DNA of 64,000 nucleotides from Shinella granuli (GCF_004341885.1 NZ_SLVX01000023.1:43343-107342); one strand, 5' to 3'; counted from the stretch's first letter, positions 54,731-64,000 are shown. Program-made: numbers and translations. The notes: generated from the letters alone by a model not told the origin.

Positions 54731-55654
54731 TCAGGCAGGATTGTCCGCATCCAGCAGGTTCAATGCATCGACAAAGCTGCGGGCGGCCGGGCCAAATGGC
54801 TCATCGATGCGGCGGGCGAGATAACTCTCGGATTCGACCTGGCTGTGACGCCCGAGCGATTTCGTACCAAGCCTGACAAGCCTTCCGCAGTCGATGTCTT
54901 CCCCAACCTGCCACAATGGAAGTCGTCCCCAGCCGACGCCTGCCAGGATGAGGGCATGCTTGGCGTCCTGCGTGTTCACCCGGCAGGTCTGTGGCGAGAT
55001 GACGCCGAAATCCCGGCCTTTCGATTGTGCGGTCGGGTCGGACAGCACGATCTGAAGATGGTTCGCGATATCCGAAACCTCGACCTGCCGCTCCGCGCCC
55101 AGCGTCGCCAGCGGATGGCCCGGAGCGACGACGGCGATCTGGCGAACAGGTGAAAGCGCTTCGAATACGACCCTGGGGTCGCGAAAATCCTCACCGACCA
55201 TGATCGCGAGCGTCGCGCGCTTTTCGATCAACGCCTGCAACGGTCCGCCAAGCGGCTCGACAGCGAGCCGGACCGTGACCGAGGGGTGAACGCGGCGCAT
55301 CGCGGCTATCGCCGACCCGACCACCGCGACCGAAAACAGCGTATCGACCGCGATCGACAGTTCAAGCTCGACATCCTCGCCAAAACCGTGCGCCCGCGCG
55401 CGCATGGCGTCGACGCGCAGCAGGATGTCGCGCGCATCGGCGAGGAGCGCGGTGCCCTGAGGCGTGAGCATCGGACGATGACCGGAGCGGTCAAAGAGCA
55501 GGACGCCGAGTTGCGCTTCCAGATTGGCAATGGCGGCGCTGACGCCAGATTGCGCGCGCGACAGGCTGCTTGCCCCGGCCCGAAAGCTGCCGCTCCTGGC
55601 GACTGCGACGAACGTCCGGATCTGGTCGAGGGTAAGCGCATCCAGCATGATCAT
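54731..55654 (-). CDS. LysR-family transcriptional regulator
   Basis: 307 aa. The helix-turn-helix is LDQIRTFVAVARSGSFRAGASSLSRAQSGVSAAIANLE, followed by a LysR substrate-binding domain. It is divergent from wrbA with 95 bases between them and probably controls it. A second in-frame ATG two codons downstream is an equally good start. Confidence 0.92.
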   Translation of the reverse strand: MIMLDALTLDQIRTFVAVARSGSFRAGASSLSRAQSGVSAAIANLEAQLGVLLFDRSGHRPMLTPQGTALLADARDILLRVDAMRARAHGFGEDVELELSIAVDTLFSVAVVGSAIAAMRRVHPSVTVRLAVEPLGGPLQALIEKRATLAIMVGEDFRDPRVVFEALSPVRQIAVVAPGHPLATLGAERQVEVSDIANHLQIVLSDPTAQSKGRDFGVISPQTCRVNTQDAKHALILAGVGWGRLPLWQVGEDIDCGRLVRLGTKSLGRHSQVESESYLARRIDEPFGPAARSFVDALNLLDADNPA

Positions 55655-55669
55655 TTCCTATGATCGACT

Positions 55670-55686
55670 TGATATGAATTATATCA
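55670..55686. promoter_or_regulatory. Putative LysR-type operator in lysR-wrbA region
   Basis: TGATAT-N5-ATATCA, a perfect six-base dyad in the 95-base divergent region. LysR regulators typically use such T-N11-A dyads to control the divergent gene. Confidence 0.5.
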
Positions 55687-55749
55687 CTTATGCTGAGCGG
55701 TCGGCAGGCCTAATCTTTGCCGGAAACATCAATCGGCAAGGAGAGAACG

Positions 55750-56376
55750 ATGACCAAGGTTCTGGTGCTCTATTATTCGTCTTACGGCCACATCGAGACG
55801 ATGGCGTCTGCGGTCGCTCAAGGCGTGCAGGACGTGGGCGCAACCGCCGCGATCAGGCGCGTGCCGGAACTCGTGCCCGAAACGGTGGCGTCAAAGTCCG
55901 GATACAAAGTCGACCAGCAGGCCCCCGTCGCAAGCGTCGCCGAACTGGCCGACTACGATGCGATCATCATCGGCACGCCGACACGGTTCGGCAACATGGC
56001 CGCGCAGATGAAGAACTTCCTCGACCAGACCGGCGGGCTCTGGTTCGAAGACAGGCTGGTGGGAAAGGTCGGCAGCGTCTTCACCTCCACCGGCAGCCAG
56101 CATGGTGGTCAGGAAACGACCATCCAGTCCACCCATACCGTGCTCCTGCATCTGGGGATGATCGTGGTCGGCCTGCCCTATAGCTTCAAGGGGCAGATGC
56201 GCATGGACGAGATCACCGGCTGCTCGCCCTACGGCGCCTCCACCCTTGCCGACGATGGCGACGGCGGTGACCGTCAGCCAAGCGCCAACGAGTTGGAGGG
56301 CGCACGCTTCCAGGGACGCCATGTCGCGGAGATCACCATCCGCCTGGCGACCGGACGGTTGAGCGAGGCGGCGTGA
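55750..56376 (+). CDS. wrbA: NAD(P)H:quinone oxidoreductase WrbA
   Basis: 208 aa, flavodoxin-like. [16 protein letters not shown] binds the FMN phosphate, [24 protein letters not shown] is the signature, and [11 protein letters not shown] and [14 protein letters not shown] [10 protein letters not shown] follow. It reduces quinones by two electrons and avoids semiquinone radicals. AAGGAGAG precedes the ATG. It is coupled (TGATG) to the MFS exporter downstream and divergent from the LysR gene. Confidence 0.95.
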   Translation: MTKVLVLYYSSYGHIETMASAVAQGVQDVGATAAIRRVPELVPETVASKSGYKVDQQAPVASVAELADYDAIIIGTPTRFGNMAAQMKNFLDQTGGLWFEDRLVGKVGSVFTSTGSQHGGQETTIQSTHTVLLHLGMIVVGLPYSFKGQMRMDEITGCSPYGASTLADDGDGGDRQPSANELEGARFQGRHVAEITIRLATGRLSEAA

Positions 56377-57593
56377 TGGCAACGCTGGCTCCCACCTCGG
56401 CGCCGGTGTCGACGCGCTGGGGCGCAGTCTCCCTGCTGGTCGGGGCTGGCGTCGTCGCCGCCCTCCAGGTCGGCAAAACGGCTATCGCCATTCCCATGTT
56501 GCAGTCCGATATGGGGCTTGATCTGGCAGCCATCGGCTGGCTGACCGGCGTCTTCGCGGTGCTGGGGCTCATCGGCGGGATTTCCGCCGGCGCACTCGTT
56601 GCCAGTTTTGGCGCGCGGCGCATTCTCCTCCTCGGTCTTCTCATAACCGCCATCGGTGCCGCGCACGGTGCCACCGTTTCCTCCTTCGCTCCGCTCCTGA
56701 TCTCGCGCATCGGCGAAGGTGCGGGCTTCCTGCTGATCACTGTCGCGGCGCCGTCCGTGCTGGAGCATGTTACCGAGCGGTCGCGGCGCGACCTTGCCTT
56801 CGCGCTATGGAGTTGCTTCATGCCCGCCGGCATGGCGATCGCCATGCTCGCTGGTCCGCTCTTCAGCGACTGGCGTGCCATTTGGTGGGCGAGCAGTCTC
56901 CTTGCGCTGGTCGTCGCCGTCATGGTCGTGTTCGTGATTTCCGCGGCGGGACGGCGTGCGCGCTGGTCGTGGAGCAACCTTGGCAAGGATGCAGCGACGA
57001 CCATCCTGACCGCCGGTCCCTTGCTGCTTGCACTTGCCTTCGCCTGCTACAGCCTGATGTTCTTCGCGCTGTTCGGCTTCCTGCCCGTATTGCTGATGGA
57101 GCGCATGCAGGTCTCGCACCAGACGGCAGGACTGCTCAGTGCAATGGCAACGGCTGCCAACATCGCCGGCAATCTCGCCGCGGGCGTTCTGCTGTCACGC
57201 GGTGTAGCGCGCGCCAGCCTGATCGCATGGGCGAGCCTTGCGATGGGCATCGCCGGCTTCGGTATCTTCCTGCCGGTGCTGCCGGACGGGCCCACCTTCA
57301 TGCTCTGCGTCATGTTTTCCGCTGTGGGCGGCTTGATCCCGGCAACGCTTCTGTCGACCGCTCCGCTCGCTGCGCCGGCCGCCGGGCTCGTGCCGGTCGT
57401 CCTAGGCCTCGTGGTACAGGGGAACAATCTGGGGCAGATCGCCGGTCCGGTGGCGGTCGGCAGAGCCATCCAGACCTATGGCTGGCCTTCTGCCGCGCTG
57501 ATCGTCGCACTGGCTGCCTGTATGGCTGCGATCATCGCAGGTGCCCTTGGCCGGGCGCTCCGGCGAACCCCGAATCCCGGTCGAGACACCTGA
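56376..57593 (+). CDS. MFS transporter
   Basis: 405 aa with about 12 helices, DHA1/CynX-like. It includes LIGGISAGALVASFGARRILLLGLL, the usual helix 2-3 loop motif. Its ATG shares a base with the wrbA stop. It probably exports a quinone, phenolic or other compound that the LysR regulator senses. Confidence 0.92.
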   Translation: MATLAPTSAPVSTRWGAVSLLVGAGVVAALQVGKTAIAIPMLQSDMGLDLAAIGWLTGVFAVLGLIGGISAGALVASFGARRILLLGLLITAIGAAHGATVSSFAPLLISRIGEGAGFLLITVAAPSVLEHVTERSRRDLAFALWSCFMPAGMAIAMLAGPLFSDWRAIWWASSLLALVVAVMVVFVISAAGRRARWSWSNLGKDAATTILTAGPLLLALAFACYSLMFFALFGFLPVLLMERMQVSHQTAGLLSAMATAANIAGNLAAGVLLSRGVARASLIAWASLAMGIAGFGIFLPVLPDGPTFMLCVMFSAVGGLIPATLLSTAPLAAPAAGLVPVVLGLVVQGNNLGQIAGPVAVGRAIQTYGWPSAALIVALAACMAAIIAGALGRALRRTPNPGRDT

Positions 57594-57731
57594 ATACGAG
57601 CCATATCAATCGAGGCGGCGGGCTGCTTTCGGCATCCGGGAGCTCGAAGGCGCCCGCCCATCGTCCAGCGGAGCGCCGAGAGGTCTTGCCACCGCACGAA
57701 GAAATGACATAAAGACATAAAGATATTGTTA

Positions 57732-57737
57732 TATAAT
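57732..57737 (+). promoter_or_regulatory. Candidate -10 box of LysE gene 1
   Basis: A perfect TATAAT in an AT-rich stretch (57701-57744). Transcription would start at about 57744, nine bases before the ATG, near leaderless. No -35 at 16-18 bases spacing is good. Confidence 0.4.
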
Positions 57738-57752
57738 TATCGATGGTGATGT

Positions 57753-58355
57753 ATGGTCGGTTCTGTTTTCCTCTTCATAGTCGCCTGCGCTGCGCTTCTC
57801 GGCTCGCCCGGCCCCGGTATCGCGGCCCTGATCGCCGTGGGCAGGGCACAAGGGCTGACCGGCGGAATAGGTTTTTTCGTTGCCATGCAAATAGGATTGG
57901 CCCTGGCGGCCGGCCTGAGTGCGCTCGGCCTTGCCGGTTTTCTTCATGCGGCTCCAGCATTGCGCACCATGTTGAGCGTCGCTTCCGTGCTTTACCTCGT
58001 TTGGCTGGCCTGGCAGATTGCGAGCCAGCCGGTTTCCGGCGGGGCGGATGGACGGGCCGGCGGCCGGCCGGCAGGGATAGCGATAGGCTTCGCGCTGGGT
58101 TTTGCCAACCCGAAAGCCTATCTGGCGTTTGTCTCCCTTTTCGGCTCGTTCGTCGTTTTGGAACCAGCGTTTGCGACGGCAGACACAATTGCCAAATGGG
58201 CCCTGTGCGTGGCAGTGATGGTTGTGGTCGATCTAGGGTGGATGGCGACCGGCGCCGCGTTGGGCCGGATCACGCTTTCTCCGCCCGCCGAACGCGCGAT
58301 GAACATCGGAATGGCCTTGATGATACTGGCGGCGTGTTCGCTCTCATTCTTATAA
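57753..58355 (+). CDS. LysE/RhtB-family amino-acid exporter
   Basis: 200 aa with six helices. LLGSPGPGIAALIAVGRAQG is the family's N-terminal motif and FALGFANPKAYLAF the central one. A perfect TATAAT lies at 57732-57737, 15 bases before the ATG, implying a very short or absent leader; there is no clear ribosome binding site. Exports an amino acid or homoserine-lactone-like compound. Confidence 0.88.
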   Translation: MVGSVFLFIVACAALLGSPGPGIAALIAVGRAQGLTGGIGFFVAMQIGLALAAGLSALGLAGFLHAAPALRTMLSVASVLYLVWLAWQIASQPVSGGADGRAGGRPAGIAIGFALGFANPKAYLAFVSLFGSFVVLEPAFATADTIAKWALCVAVMVVVDLGWMATGAALGRITLSPPAERAMNIGMALMILAACSLSFL

Positions 58356-58460
58356 TGGCGGGGGCGAAGGATCGCAATTGCTTCCATCCGCTCCTGAATG
58401 CCTGCCTCTGTGACGTGTCCCTATCCTTGAACAGATAGTTCCCATTGTTGAAGGCCCACT

Positions 58461-59093
58461 ATGCCCGACAGCGCCAACCTGCTCGCCTTCGCCCTCATCT
58501 CTCTTGGAATGGTCCTGACGCCGGGACCGAACATGCTTTACCTGATCTCGCGCTCGATCTGTCAGGGACGGGTCGCCGGATTGATCTCGCTTGGCGGGGT
58601 TGTGCTCGGGTTCGTCTTCTACATGCTCTGCGCGGCGCTTGGCATCACGGCACTCATATTCGCCGTACCCTACGCGTATGACATTATTCGCTTCGCCGGA
58701 GCGATCTATCTGCTTTGGCTCGCCTGGCAGGCCATCCGTCCGGGCGGACGCTCCCCCTTCCATGTGCGCGACCTGCCCAAAGACAGTCCCCGCAAGCTGT
58801 TCGTCATGGGCTTCCTCACCAATCTGCTCAATCCGAAGATTGCAGCACTCTACCTTTCCCTCCTGCCGCAGTTCATAGAACCGGACAATGGCAACGTGCT
58901 TGCGCAGTCGCTGGTCCTCGGCTTCACGCAGATCGTCATCAGTGTGTGCGTCAATGCCATGATCGCCCTGTCGGCGGGGTCGATCGCCGTCGTCCTCGCG
59001 CGCCATCCGACTTGGGCACAGGTTCAGCGCTGGCTGATGGGAACCGTCCTTGCCGCACTTGCGGTGAAGATGGTGACCGACGGGCGCCGATAA
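58461..59093 (+). CDS. LysE/RhtB-family amino-acid exporter
   Basis: 210 aa, six helices. LTPGPNMLYLISRSICQGRVAG and NLLNPKIAALYLSLLPQF are the RhtB family motifs. GAAGG precedes the ATG. It is only distantly like the gene 105 bases upstream, so it is not a recent tandem duplicate. A terminator follows at 59162. Confidence 0.9.
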   Translation: MPDSANLLAFALISLGMVLTPGPNMLYLISRSICQGRVAGLISLGGVVLGFVFYMLCAALGITALIFAVPYAYDIIRFAGAIYLLWLAWQAIRPGGRSPFHVRDLPKDSPRKLFVMGFLTNLLNPKIAALYLSLLPQFIEPDNGNVLAQSLVLGFTQIVISVCVNAMIALSAGSIAVVLARHPTWAQVQRWLMGTVLAALAVKMVTDGRR

Positions 59094-59161
59094 TTCGAAC
59101 GCCGTCTCGCCGCTGTTCCTGGCGAACGTCCGATCTCAACCGCGCATTCCCGCTACTCACT

Positions 59162-59190
59162 ACGGCCGGCATTTGCCGTCGGCCGTTTTC
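59162..59190 (+). terminator. Rho-independent terminator after LysE gene 2
   Basis: ACGGCCG pairs with CGGCCGT around an inner GCA/TGC pairing, and TTTT follows. It lies between the exporter and the convergent chemoreceptor and is the clearest terminator in the window. Confidence 0.7.
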
Positions 59191-59207
59191 ATCCCATGGC
59201 CGCCCGC

Positions 59208-60974
59208 TCAGAACTCCTCCCAGTGCTCCGCTGCCGGCGCCGTGGAGCCGCGCGGCGCCCGCATGCTGCGCGCCATGGCATGAAGCTGTGCCACAGGCGG
59301 CGAAGACAGCACCCGCTGGACGGGCTGCACACTGCCGGAAAGCCTGAACCGGCGGATGAGGGCATGCAGCGCATCGGCTTCCCGCGCCATGGCGTGGCTT
59401 GCCGCCGTGCTTTCTTCCACCATGGCCGCATTCTGCTGCGTCGCCTGGTCCATCGCATTGACCGACTGGTTGATCTCGCGAAGCCCCGTCGATTGCTCGC
59501 GCGAAGCTTCGACGATGGCGTCGACATTGGTATGCGCTTCCTCCACTTGCGTCAGGATTTCCTGCAAGGCCCGCCCCGTCTCGTCGACCAGTGCCACCCC
59601 GCTCTTCACGTGCTCGCCCGATGCGGTGATCAGCGCCTTGATGTCCTTGGCAGCGCTTGCCGAACGCTGCGCCAGTTCCCGCACCTCCTGCGCGACGACG
59701 GCAAAACCCTTGCCCGCCTCGCCGGCCCGTGCCGCCTCGACACCGGCATTGAGCGCCAGGAGGTTGGTCTGGAAGGCGATGTCGTCGATGACGCCGATGA
59801 TGTTGGAGATCTCGTGGGAGGACTGCTCGATCTGGCCCATCGCGTCGATGGCCTGCTTGACGATCTCACCGGATTTTTCCGCGCCCGACCGGGTCTTGGC
59901 GACCAGCGTGCCAGCCTCGTCCGCCCGCCGGCTCGAATCGCCGACCGTCGTGGTGATCTCGTCCAGCGCCGCCGCAGTCTCCTCGACGGAGGCCGCCTGC
60001 TGCTCGGTGCGCTTGGCAAGGTCGTCCGCCGCCGAGCGGATCTGCTGCGCGCCCGAGGCGATCGCATTCGCATTGGCCTCGACCGTGCGCATCGCCTCGT
60101 GCAGGCCGGCGACCGCCTCGTTGAAGTCCTTGCGCACCGTCTCCATGGAGGGCACGAAGGCGGTGGCGAGGTTCTGCGTGAGATCGCCTTCCGCCAGCGC
60201 CTTCAGCCCGGCGCCGAGCGCATTGATCGCCGACATGCGCTCCGTCACGTCGGTCGCGAATTTCACCACCTTGCAGACCCGGCCCTTGAGGTCGAGGATC
60301 GGGTTGTAGGCCGCCTGGATCCAGATCTCCCGGCCGCCCTTGCCGTAACGCACGAACTCGTTGGAGATGAAGCGCCCCTCTGCAAGGCTCTTCCAGAACT
60401 CGGCATAGGCCGGCGTCTGGACATAGGCCTGATCGCAGAACATGCGATGATGCTTGCCGCGGATTTCGGAAAGGTCATAGCCGAGCGCCGCGCAGAAATT
60501 CTCGTTGGCATGAAGAATTTCGCCCGTTGGCGTGAACTCGATCACGGCCTGCGAGCGGGAGATCGCATCGAGCTTGGCGGCGTCTTCGCTCGCCTGCATC
60601 TTCGCCTGGGTGATGTCTGTCGCGAACTTGACGACCTTGTAGGGCTTGCCGCCGCGAAAGACCGGATTGTACGAGGCCTGGATCCAGATCTCGCCGCCAT
60701 CCTTGCGCAGGCGCTTGTAGCTGGTGGCATCGTATTCCCCCCGTCCGAGCCGCGCCCAGAACTGGCGATACTCCTCGCTCGCCGTATAGGCCGCCTCGCA
60801 GAAGATGCGGTGATGCTTGCCGACGATCTCCCTCAGCTCGTAGCCGAGCGCCCGGCAGAAGTTCTCGTTGGCGGTGAGGATGTTGCCGGCAAGGTCGAAC
60901 TGGATCACGGCCTGCGAACGCGACAACGCCTCGACGATGTGGCCTGCATCCATGGATTTTACAAATGAAAGCAT
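59208..60974 (-). CDS. Soluble methyl-accepting chemotaxis protein with two PAS domains
   Basis: 588 aa. Two PAS/PAC repeats (about residues 15-125 and 140-245, both containing SRSQAVI and the NENFC, GKHHR segments) precede a HAMP-like linker and a signalling domain with the hairpin tip [31 protein letters not shown]. No membrane helix is visible, so it is cytoplasmic and probably senses redox or a small ligand through PAS. It ends in HWEEF, a candidate CheR/CheB tether. The ATG of MLSFVK is used; GAGGGAC lies upstream. Confidence 0.94.
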   Translation of the reverse strand: MLSFVKSMDAGHIVEALSRSQAVIQFDLAGNILTANENFCRALGYELREIVGKHHRIFCEAAYTASEEYRQFWARLGRGEYDATSYKRLRKDGGEIWIQASYNPVFRGGKPYKVVKFATDITQAKMQASEDAAKLDAISRSQAVIEFTPTGEILHANENFCAALGYDLSEIRGKHHRMFCDQAYVQTPAYAEFWKSLAEGRFISNEFVRYGKGGREIWIQAAYNPILDLKGRVCKVVKFATDVTERMSAINALGAGLKALAEGDLTQNLATAFVPSMETVRKDFNEAVAGLHEAMRTVEANANAIASGAQQIRSAADDLAKRTEQQAASVEETAAALDEITTTVGDSSRRADEAGTLVAKTRSGAEKSGEIVKQAIDAMGQIEQSSHEISNIIGVIDDIAFQTNLLALNAGVEAARAGEAGKGFAVVAQEVRELAQRSASAAKDIKALITASGEHVKSGVALVDETGRALQEILTQVEEAHTNVDAIVEASREQSTGLREINQSVNAMDQATQQNAAMVEESTAASHAMAREADALHALIRRFRLSGSVQPVQRVLSSPPVAQLHAMARSMRAPRGSTAPAAEHWEEF

Positions 60975-61129
60975 GATCTGTCCCTCTGTGCGATGCAACG
61001 GTCTTCCAGGTTTCCCGTCGCGGTCGTCGGTGTTGGCGTTCGGATGCCTTGGTTCAAAGCGGGCATTCCGCAGTCTTCAGCCAGCGGATCTCCCGCCACC
61101 TGAAGTGTTCATTGCTGTCTGCTGCGGAC

Positions 61130-61324
61130 CTATGCTTCAGCCGCCTTCTCCAGCCCTGCGGCCGGCTGTGCCTCCAGCCGCGCCCTTTCGCGCAGCACGT
61201 CGAGCATCAGCTCCAACTGTTGCGTGACCACGGCCATGGAACGAAGCACGTCGTCGACGTCACCACCGTCGGAAACGCCATTGATAAAGACCTTCTTTGG
61301 AGGAAATTGAAGAATATTGCACAT
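61130..61324 (-). CDS. Small hypothetical protein
   Basis: 64 codons, opening MCNILQFPPKKVF, with an acidic middle and a heptad-like helix (VTQQLELMLDVLRERARLEAQ). AGGATCGGGAAA sits before the ATG. No family recognised; it lies between the two chemoreceptors, upstream of the soluble one on the same strand. It may be real, but no other support is seen. Confidence 0.4.
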   Translation of the reverse strand: MCNILQFPPKKVFINGVSDGGDVDDVLRSMAVVTQQLELMLDVLRERARLEAQPAAGLEKAAEA

Positions 61325-61788
61325 TTTCCCGATCCTCAGCTTGTATAAATTGAACATCTTCGCTTAAAAGAAGTTTAATTCGGTTAAATGTGTATTAAAA
61401 TTCATATATTGACGCACTATACGTATTGATACACAATGCTACATTACAATGTATCATTGCTAAATTAGCGATTTTAGAGAGTTATTCTACGTTTTTTACC
61501 TAATCTTAATCCGAAAGACCAAACATATTTCCCATATCGCCGGAAATATGGCGCAAGATGGCCTGCCCACTTCCCCATGCGGCGATCCTCCTCGGACGGG
61601 GAATGAGCCCCCGTCCCCGCCGAAGCCCTTGCCTCATGATGGCGCAAGGTTCGACTTGCGATAGCAGGGTCCCTGCCGAGGCCGGCCGGACGCCTGCAAT
61701 CGACGGAATGCCGTAGACTGGCTGCGGGCGAGGCGCTCGCGGGAGGAAGCCCCAGCCCGGCATCCGTCGATTGAGTGGAGCCATACTC
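61325..61788. other. AT-rich regulatory stretch before chemoreceptor 2
   Basis: 464 bases without a supported gene. The part at about 61360-61500 is strongly AT-rich against GC-rich neighbours. It holds an inverted repeat TTGATACA (61426-61433) with TGTATCA (61450-61456), enclosing the palindrome ACATTACAATGT (61441-61452). CGCAAG-N6-CTTGCG lies at 61643-61660. These may be promoter or regulator sites for the divergent small ORF and the chemoreceptor. Confidence 0.45.
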
Positions 61789-63798
61789 ATGCGGATCAAG
61801 CAGCTTTTCATTGGATTTTCCTGCGGCACGCTGGCGCTCAGCACGGCGCTCGGGTGCTCGCTCGTCCTTCACGGCGCAGCGGAAAGGAGCGTCGAGGAGG
61901 CACATGTCGCGCAATACAGATCGTATCTGCTCGCCGACGAACTGCGCCAGTCTTCGGACGATCTGACCCGCCTCGTACGCGTCTACGCCTCAACGGGCGA
62001 TACGCAGTATAGGGACCAGTACAACCGCATCCTCGACATCCGCAACGGCTTGGCGCCCCGTCCGCTCGACTATCATCGCGTCTATTGGGACTTCGTGGCC
62101 GGCGGCACGCCCGAGCCGCGCCCCCTGGGAGAAGCTGTCGCGCTGCGCGACCTGATGCGGCAGGCGGGCTTCACCGAGGAGGAATTCGCCCTGCTCGACG
62201 AGGCGAACAAGCGCTCGGACGGGCTGGTGCAGCTCGAAGTCGAGGCGATGAAGCTCGTGGAAGACATCAACGAGCGGACCAGCACGGCCTCCCGCGCCCG
62301 GGCGAATGTCCTTGTCAACTCACCGGAGTATCACCGTTTCAAGGCGGAGATCATGCAGCCGATCGATGCCTTCTACGTCGCGTTGGAAGCGCGCCTCCAG
62401 GGCACGCTTGACGCTGCACGGGCAACCTCCACCTTCTATCAGATGATGACGGTGGCCGCGGGCGGCCTGCTGCTTGTCATGCTGGGTGCCTTCGGGGCCG
62501 TCATCTTCCGACGGGTCATCCGCAGCATCGTTTCCCTGCAGGCGACGATGGGCAGTATTGCCGGCCAGGATCTGGAAACCATGGTCGACGGCCAGCAGCG
62601 GGCCGACGAGATCGGCGACATGGCGCGCGCGCTCGAAGTGTTCCGCAAGGCGGCGCTCACCCAGCGCGCACTCGAAGAGGAGGCCGCGCGCCAGCGAGAA
62701 AACGCCGAAGCCGAACGGCGGCACATCCAGACCGAAGCCGAAGCGGCCGCCAAGGCACGGCTCGACCAGGCGACCGGCGGGCTGGCCGACGCGCTCCGCC
62801 GGCTAGCCGGCGGCGATCTCGGCTTCGAGCTTTCCGAGCCGTTCCATCAGGATTTCGAGATGCTGCGCCACGACCTGAACACGGCCGTCGCCCAACTCGG
62901 CCGCGTGCTCGGCGCCGTCTCGGAAAGCGCCCAGACCATCTCCGACGGCACCGGCCAGATCAGCGCGAGTGCGGATGATCTCTCCAAGCGAACGGAGCAG
63001 CAGGCGGCCTCTCTCGAAGAGACCGCCGCCGCGCTGGAGCAAATCACCTCGAATGTCGCCAATTCCGCGAAACGGACGGAGGAAGCCCGTCAGGTTGCAA
63101 GCCAGGCAAATATCAGCGCCACCCAGTCGGGCGTGGTCGTCGCCAATGCCGAAGAAGCCATGCAGCGTATCGAACAGTCCTCCAACCAGATTTCCAGCAT
63201 CATCAGCGTCATCGACGAGATCGCTTTCCAGACCAACCTTCTCGCCCTCAATGCCGGCGTGGAAGCAGCGCGGGCGGGAGACGCCGGCAAGGGCTTCGCA
63301 GTCGTCGCGCAAGAGGTGCGTGAACTCGCGCAGCGCTCGGCCAATGCAGCCAAGGAGATCAAGGGCCTGATCGGCAATTCGACCGCCGAAGTGAAAAGCG
63401 GCGTCGAACTGGTGCGCGAGGCGGGCAATGCGCTGAAGGCGATCGAACACGACGTCGTGACGATGAACCAGCATATGGATGCGATCTCGACCGCTGCGCG
63501 TGAACAGTCCGTCGGGCTTTCCGAAATCAACATGGCCGTCAACCAGATGGACCATGTCACCCAGAAGAACGCCGCCATGGTCGAGGAAGCCAATGCCGCC
63601 AGTGCGACGCTCGCAGCGGAAGCCCACAAGCTGCGCGAATTGATCCGGCACTTCTCCTTCCGGCAGGACAGCGCAGAGCAGCAGCAACCGGCCCCCGCAA
63701 CGCAACGGATGAGACAATATTTCCCGCGAGCCGTCTCCGCTCGTGTCGCGGGCGCCACTGCCCTCGCCGGGAAAGCCGACGGCTGGGAAGAATTCTGA
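61789..63798 (+). CDS. Transmembrane methyl-accepting chemotaxis protein
   Basis: 669 aa. TM1 is at about 8-28, a periplasmic domain of some 180 residues is predicted helical, TM2 lies at about 218-240, then a HAMP domain and a signalling domain with [32 protein letters not shown]. The signalling part is close to that of the soluble receptor at 59208. It ends GWEEF, a likely CheR/CheB-binding pentapeptide. The ATG of MRIKQLF is used, with GGAG ten bases upstream; a TTG six codons earlier is also open. Ligand unknown. Confidence 0.94.
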   Translation: MRIKQLFIGFSCGTLALSTALGCSLVLHGAAERSVEEAHVAQYRSYLLADELRQSSDDLTRLVRVYASTGDTQYRDQYNRILDIRNGLAPRPLDYHRVYWDFVAGGTPEPRPLGEAVALRDLMRQAGFTEEEFALLDEANKRSDGLVQLEVEAMKLVEDINERTSTASRARANVLVNSPEYHRFKAEIMQPIDAFYVALEARLQGTLDAARATSTFYQMMTVAAGGLLLVMLGAFGAVIFRRVIRSIVSLQATMGSIAGQDLETMVDGQQRADEIGDMARALEVFRKAALTQRALEEEAARQRENAEAERRHIQTEAEAAAKARLDQATGGLADALRRLAGGDLGFELSEPFHQDFEMLRHDLNTAVAQLGRVLGAVSESAQTISDGTGQISASADDLSKRTEQQAASLEETAAALEQITSNVANSAKRTEEARQVASQANISATQSGVVVANAEEAMQRIEQSSNQISSIISVIDEIAFQTNLLALNAGVEAARAGDAGKGFAVVAQEVRELAQRSANAAKEIKGLIGNSTAEVKSGVELVREAGNALKAIEHDVVTMNQHMDAISTAAREQSVGLSEINMAVNQMDHVTQKNAAMVEEANAASATLAAEAHKLRELIRHFSFRQDSAEQQQPAPATQRMRQYFPRAVSARVAGATALAGKADGWEEF

Positions 63799-63857
63799 GC
63801 ACGCCCTGAGCAGAAGCAACAGACGGACGGCAATACGCCGCGCCCGCGGAGGTCAGG

Positions 63858-64000
63858 ATGTTCGACCAGATATTCAGTGCATTCCGTCAGGCAGACGACC
63901 AGGAGGACGTGTCGCCGCCCGGTCTCCAGACCTTCTCCTCTCAAGAGCCCTTGCAACATCCGACTTCCGGCAAAGGGGTAGTCGAGATGCAATTCGTCAA
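63858..64000 (+). CDS. Unidentified gene, partial (runs off window)
   Basis: 47 codons are visible from the ATG, beginning MFDQIFSAFRQADDQ, with GGAGGTCAGG just upstream, a near-perfect binding site. It follows the chemoreceptor by 59 bases. In many rhizobia the chemoreceptor icpA is followed by a small gene (orf2/cheS) and cheY, cheA, cheR and cheB, so this may be the start of a che operon, but the visible residues do not prove it. Confidence 0.6.
   Translation, partial: MFDQIFSAFRQADDQEDVSPPGLQTFSSQEPLQHPTSGKGVVEMQFV

Noticed and set aside
61506..61844. 112-codon minus-strand ORF upstream of chemoreceptor 2
   Set aside because: It overlaps the start of the chemoreceptor, lacks a binding site and has no recognisable motif; likely a chance frame in GC-rich DNA.
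1..64000. Mobile elements, tRNA/rRNA genes, CRISPR arrays, toxin-antitoxin pairs
   Set aside because: I searched for transposase motifs, tRNA-like cloverleafs, regular repeats and small paired ORFs by eye and found nothing supportable.

Overview
The window reads as a high-GC, gene-dense piece of an alphaproteobacterial genome, most likely a Rhizobiaceae member (Rhizobium/Shinella/Ensifer/Agrobacterium type). The basis is many ABC importers for sugars, amino acids and polyamine-like solutes, an E. coli-like galactofuranose importer, FNR/FixK-type boxes, and chemoreceptors ending in a WEEF tail. I see no rRNA, tRNA, CRISPR array, insertion sequence or phage gene. Genes are packed into operons with many ATGA, GTGA, TTGA and TGATG start/stop overlaps.

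Layout. (1) 1-13136: a MarR-family regulator lies between a spermidine/putrescine-type ABC importer (minus strand) and an eight-gene catabolic operon (plus strand): HMG-CoA-lyase-like protein, two crotonases, class III CoA-transferase, acyl-CoA ligase, nitronate monooxygenase-like protein, aldehyde dehydrogenase and GMC oxidoreductase. A near-identical 19-bp site sits before both transcription units, so import and breakdown of one unknown compound are probably controlled together. (2) 13170-20219: an HlyD / RbbA-like ABC fusion / ABC-2 permease export system and an accessory FtsH protease, each preceded by an FNR/FixK-like box, suggesting low-oxygen control. (3) 20395-22165: divergent AraC regulator and short-chain dehydrogenase.

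(4) 22308-32429: a rare-sugar locus. A DeoR-led operon encodes an FGGY kinase, a sugar ABC importer and a ketose 3-epimerase; a divergent operon encodes a class II aldolase, a second FGGY kinase and a HAD phosphatase. (5) 32565-38058: galactofuranose-type importer ytfQ-ytfR-ytfT-yjfF with an RraA/HMG-aldolase family gene. (6) 38153-49015: an amino-acid ABC importer with an SDR, a NAC-like LysR regulator, an aminotransferase, the 5-oxoprolinase genes pxpA, pxpB and pxpC, and a biotin carboxylase with two carrier proteins, one of which lacks the biotin lysine.

(7) 49244-54652: a stress or detoxification island. It has a MarR regulator, a deaminase, an SMR transporter pair and a DsbA/FrnE-like protein on one strand, and an AhpD-like protein, an ECF41-type sigma factor and an MFS exporter on the other. 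Three copies of a 20-bp motif probably tie it together. (8) 54731-57593: LysR, WrbA-type quinone reductase and MFS exporter. (9) 57753-59093: two LysE/RhtB exporters. (10) 59208-64000: two methyl-accepting chemotaxis proteins, an AT-rich regulatory stretch, a small ORF and the start of a gene that runs off the window.
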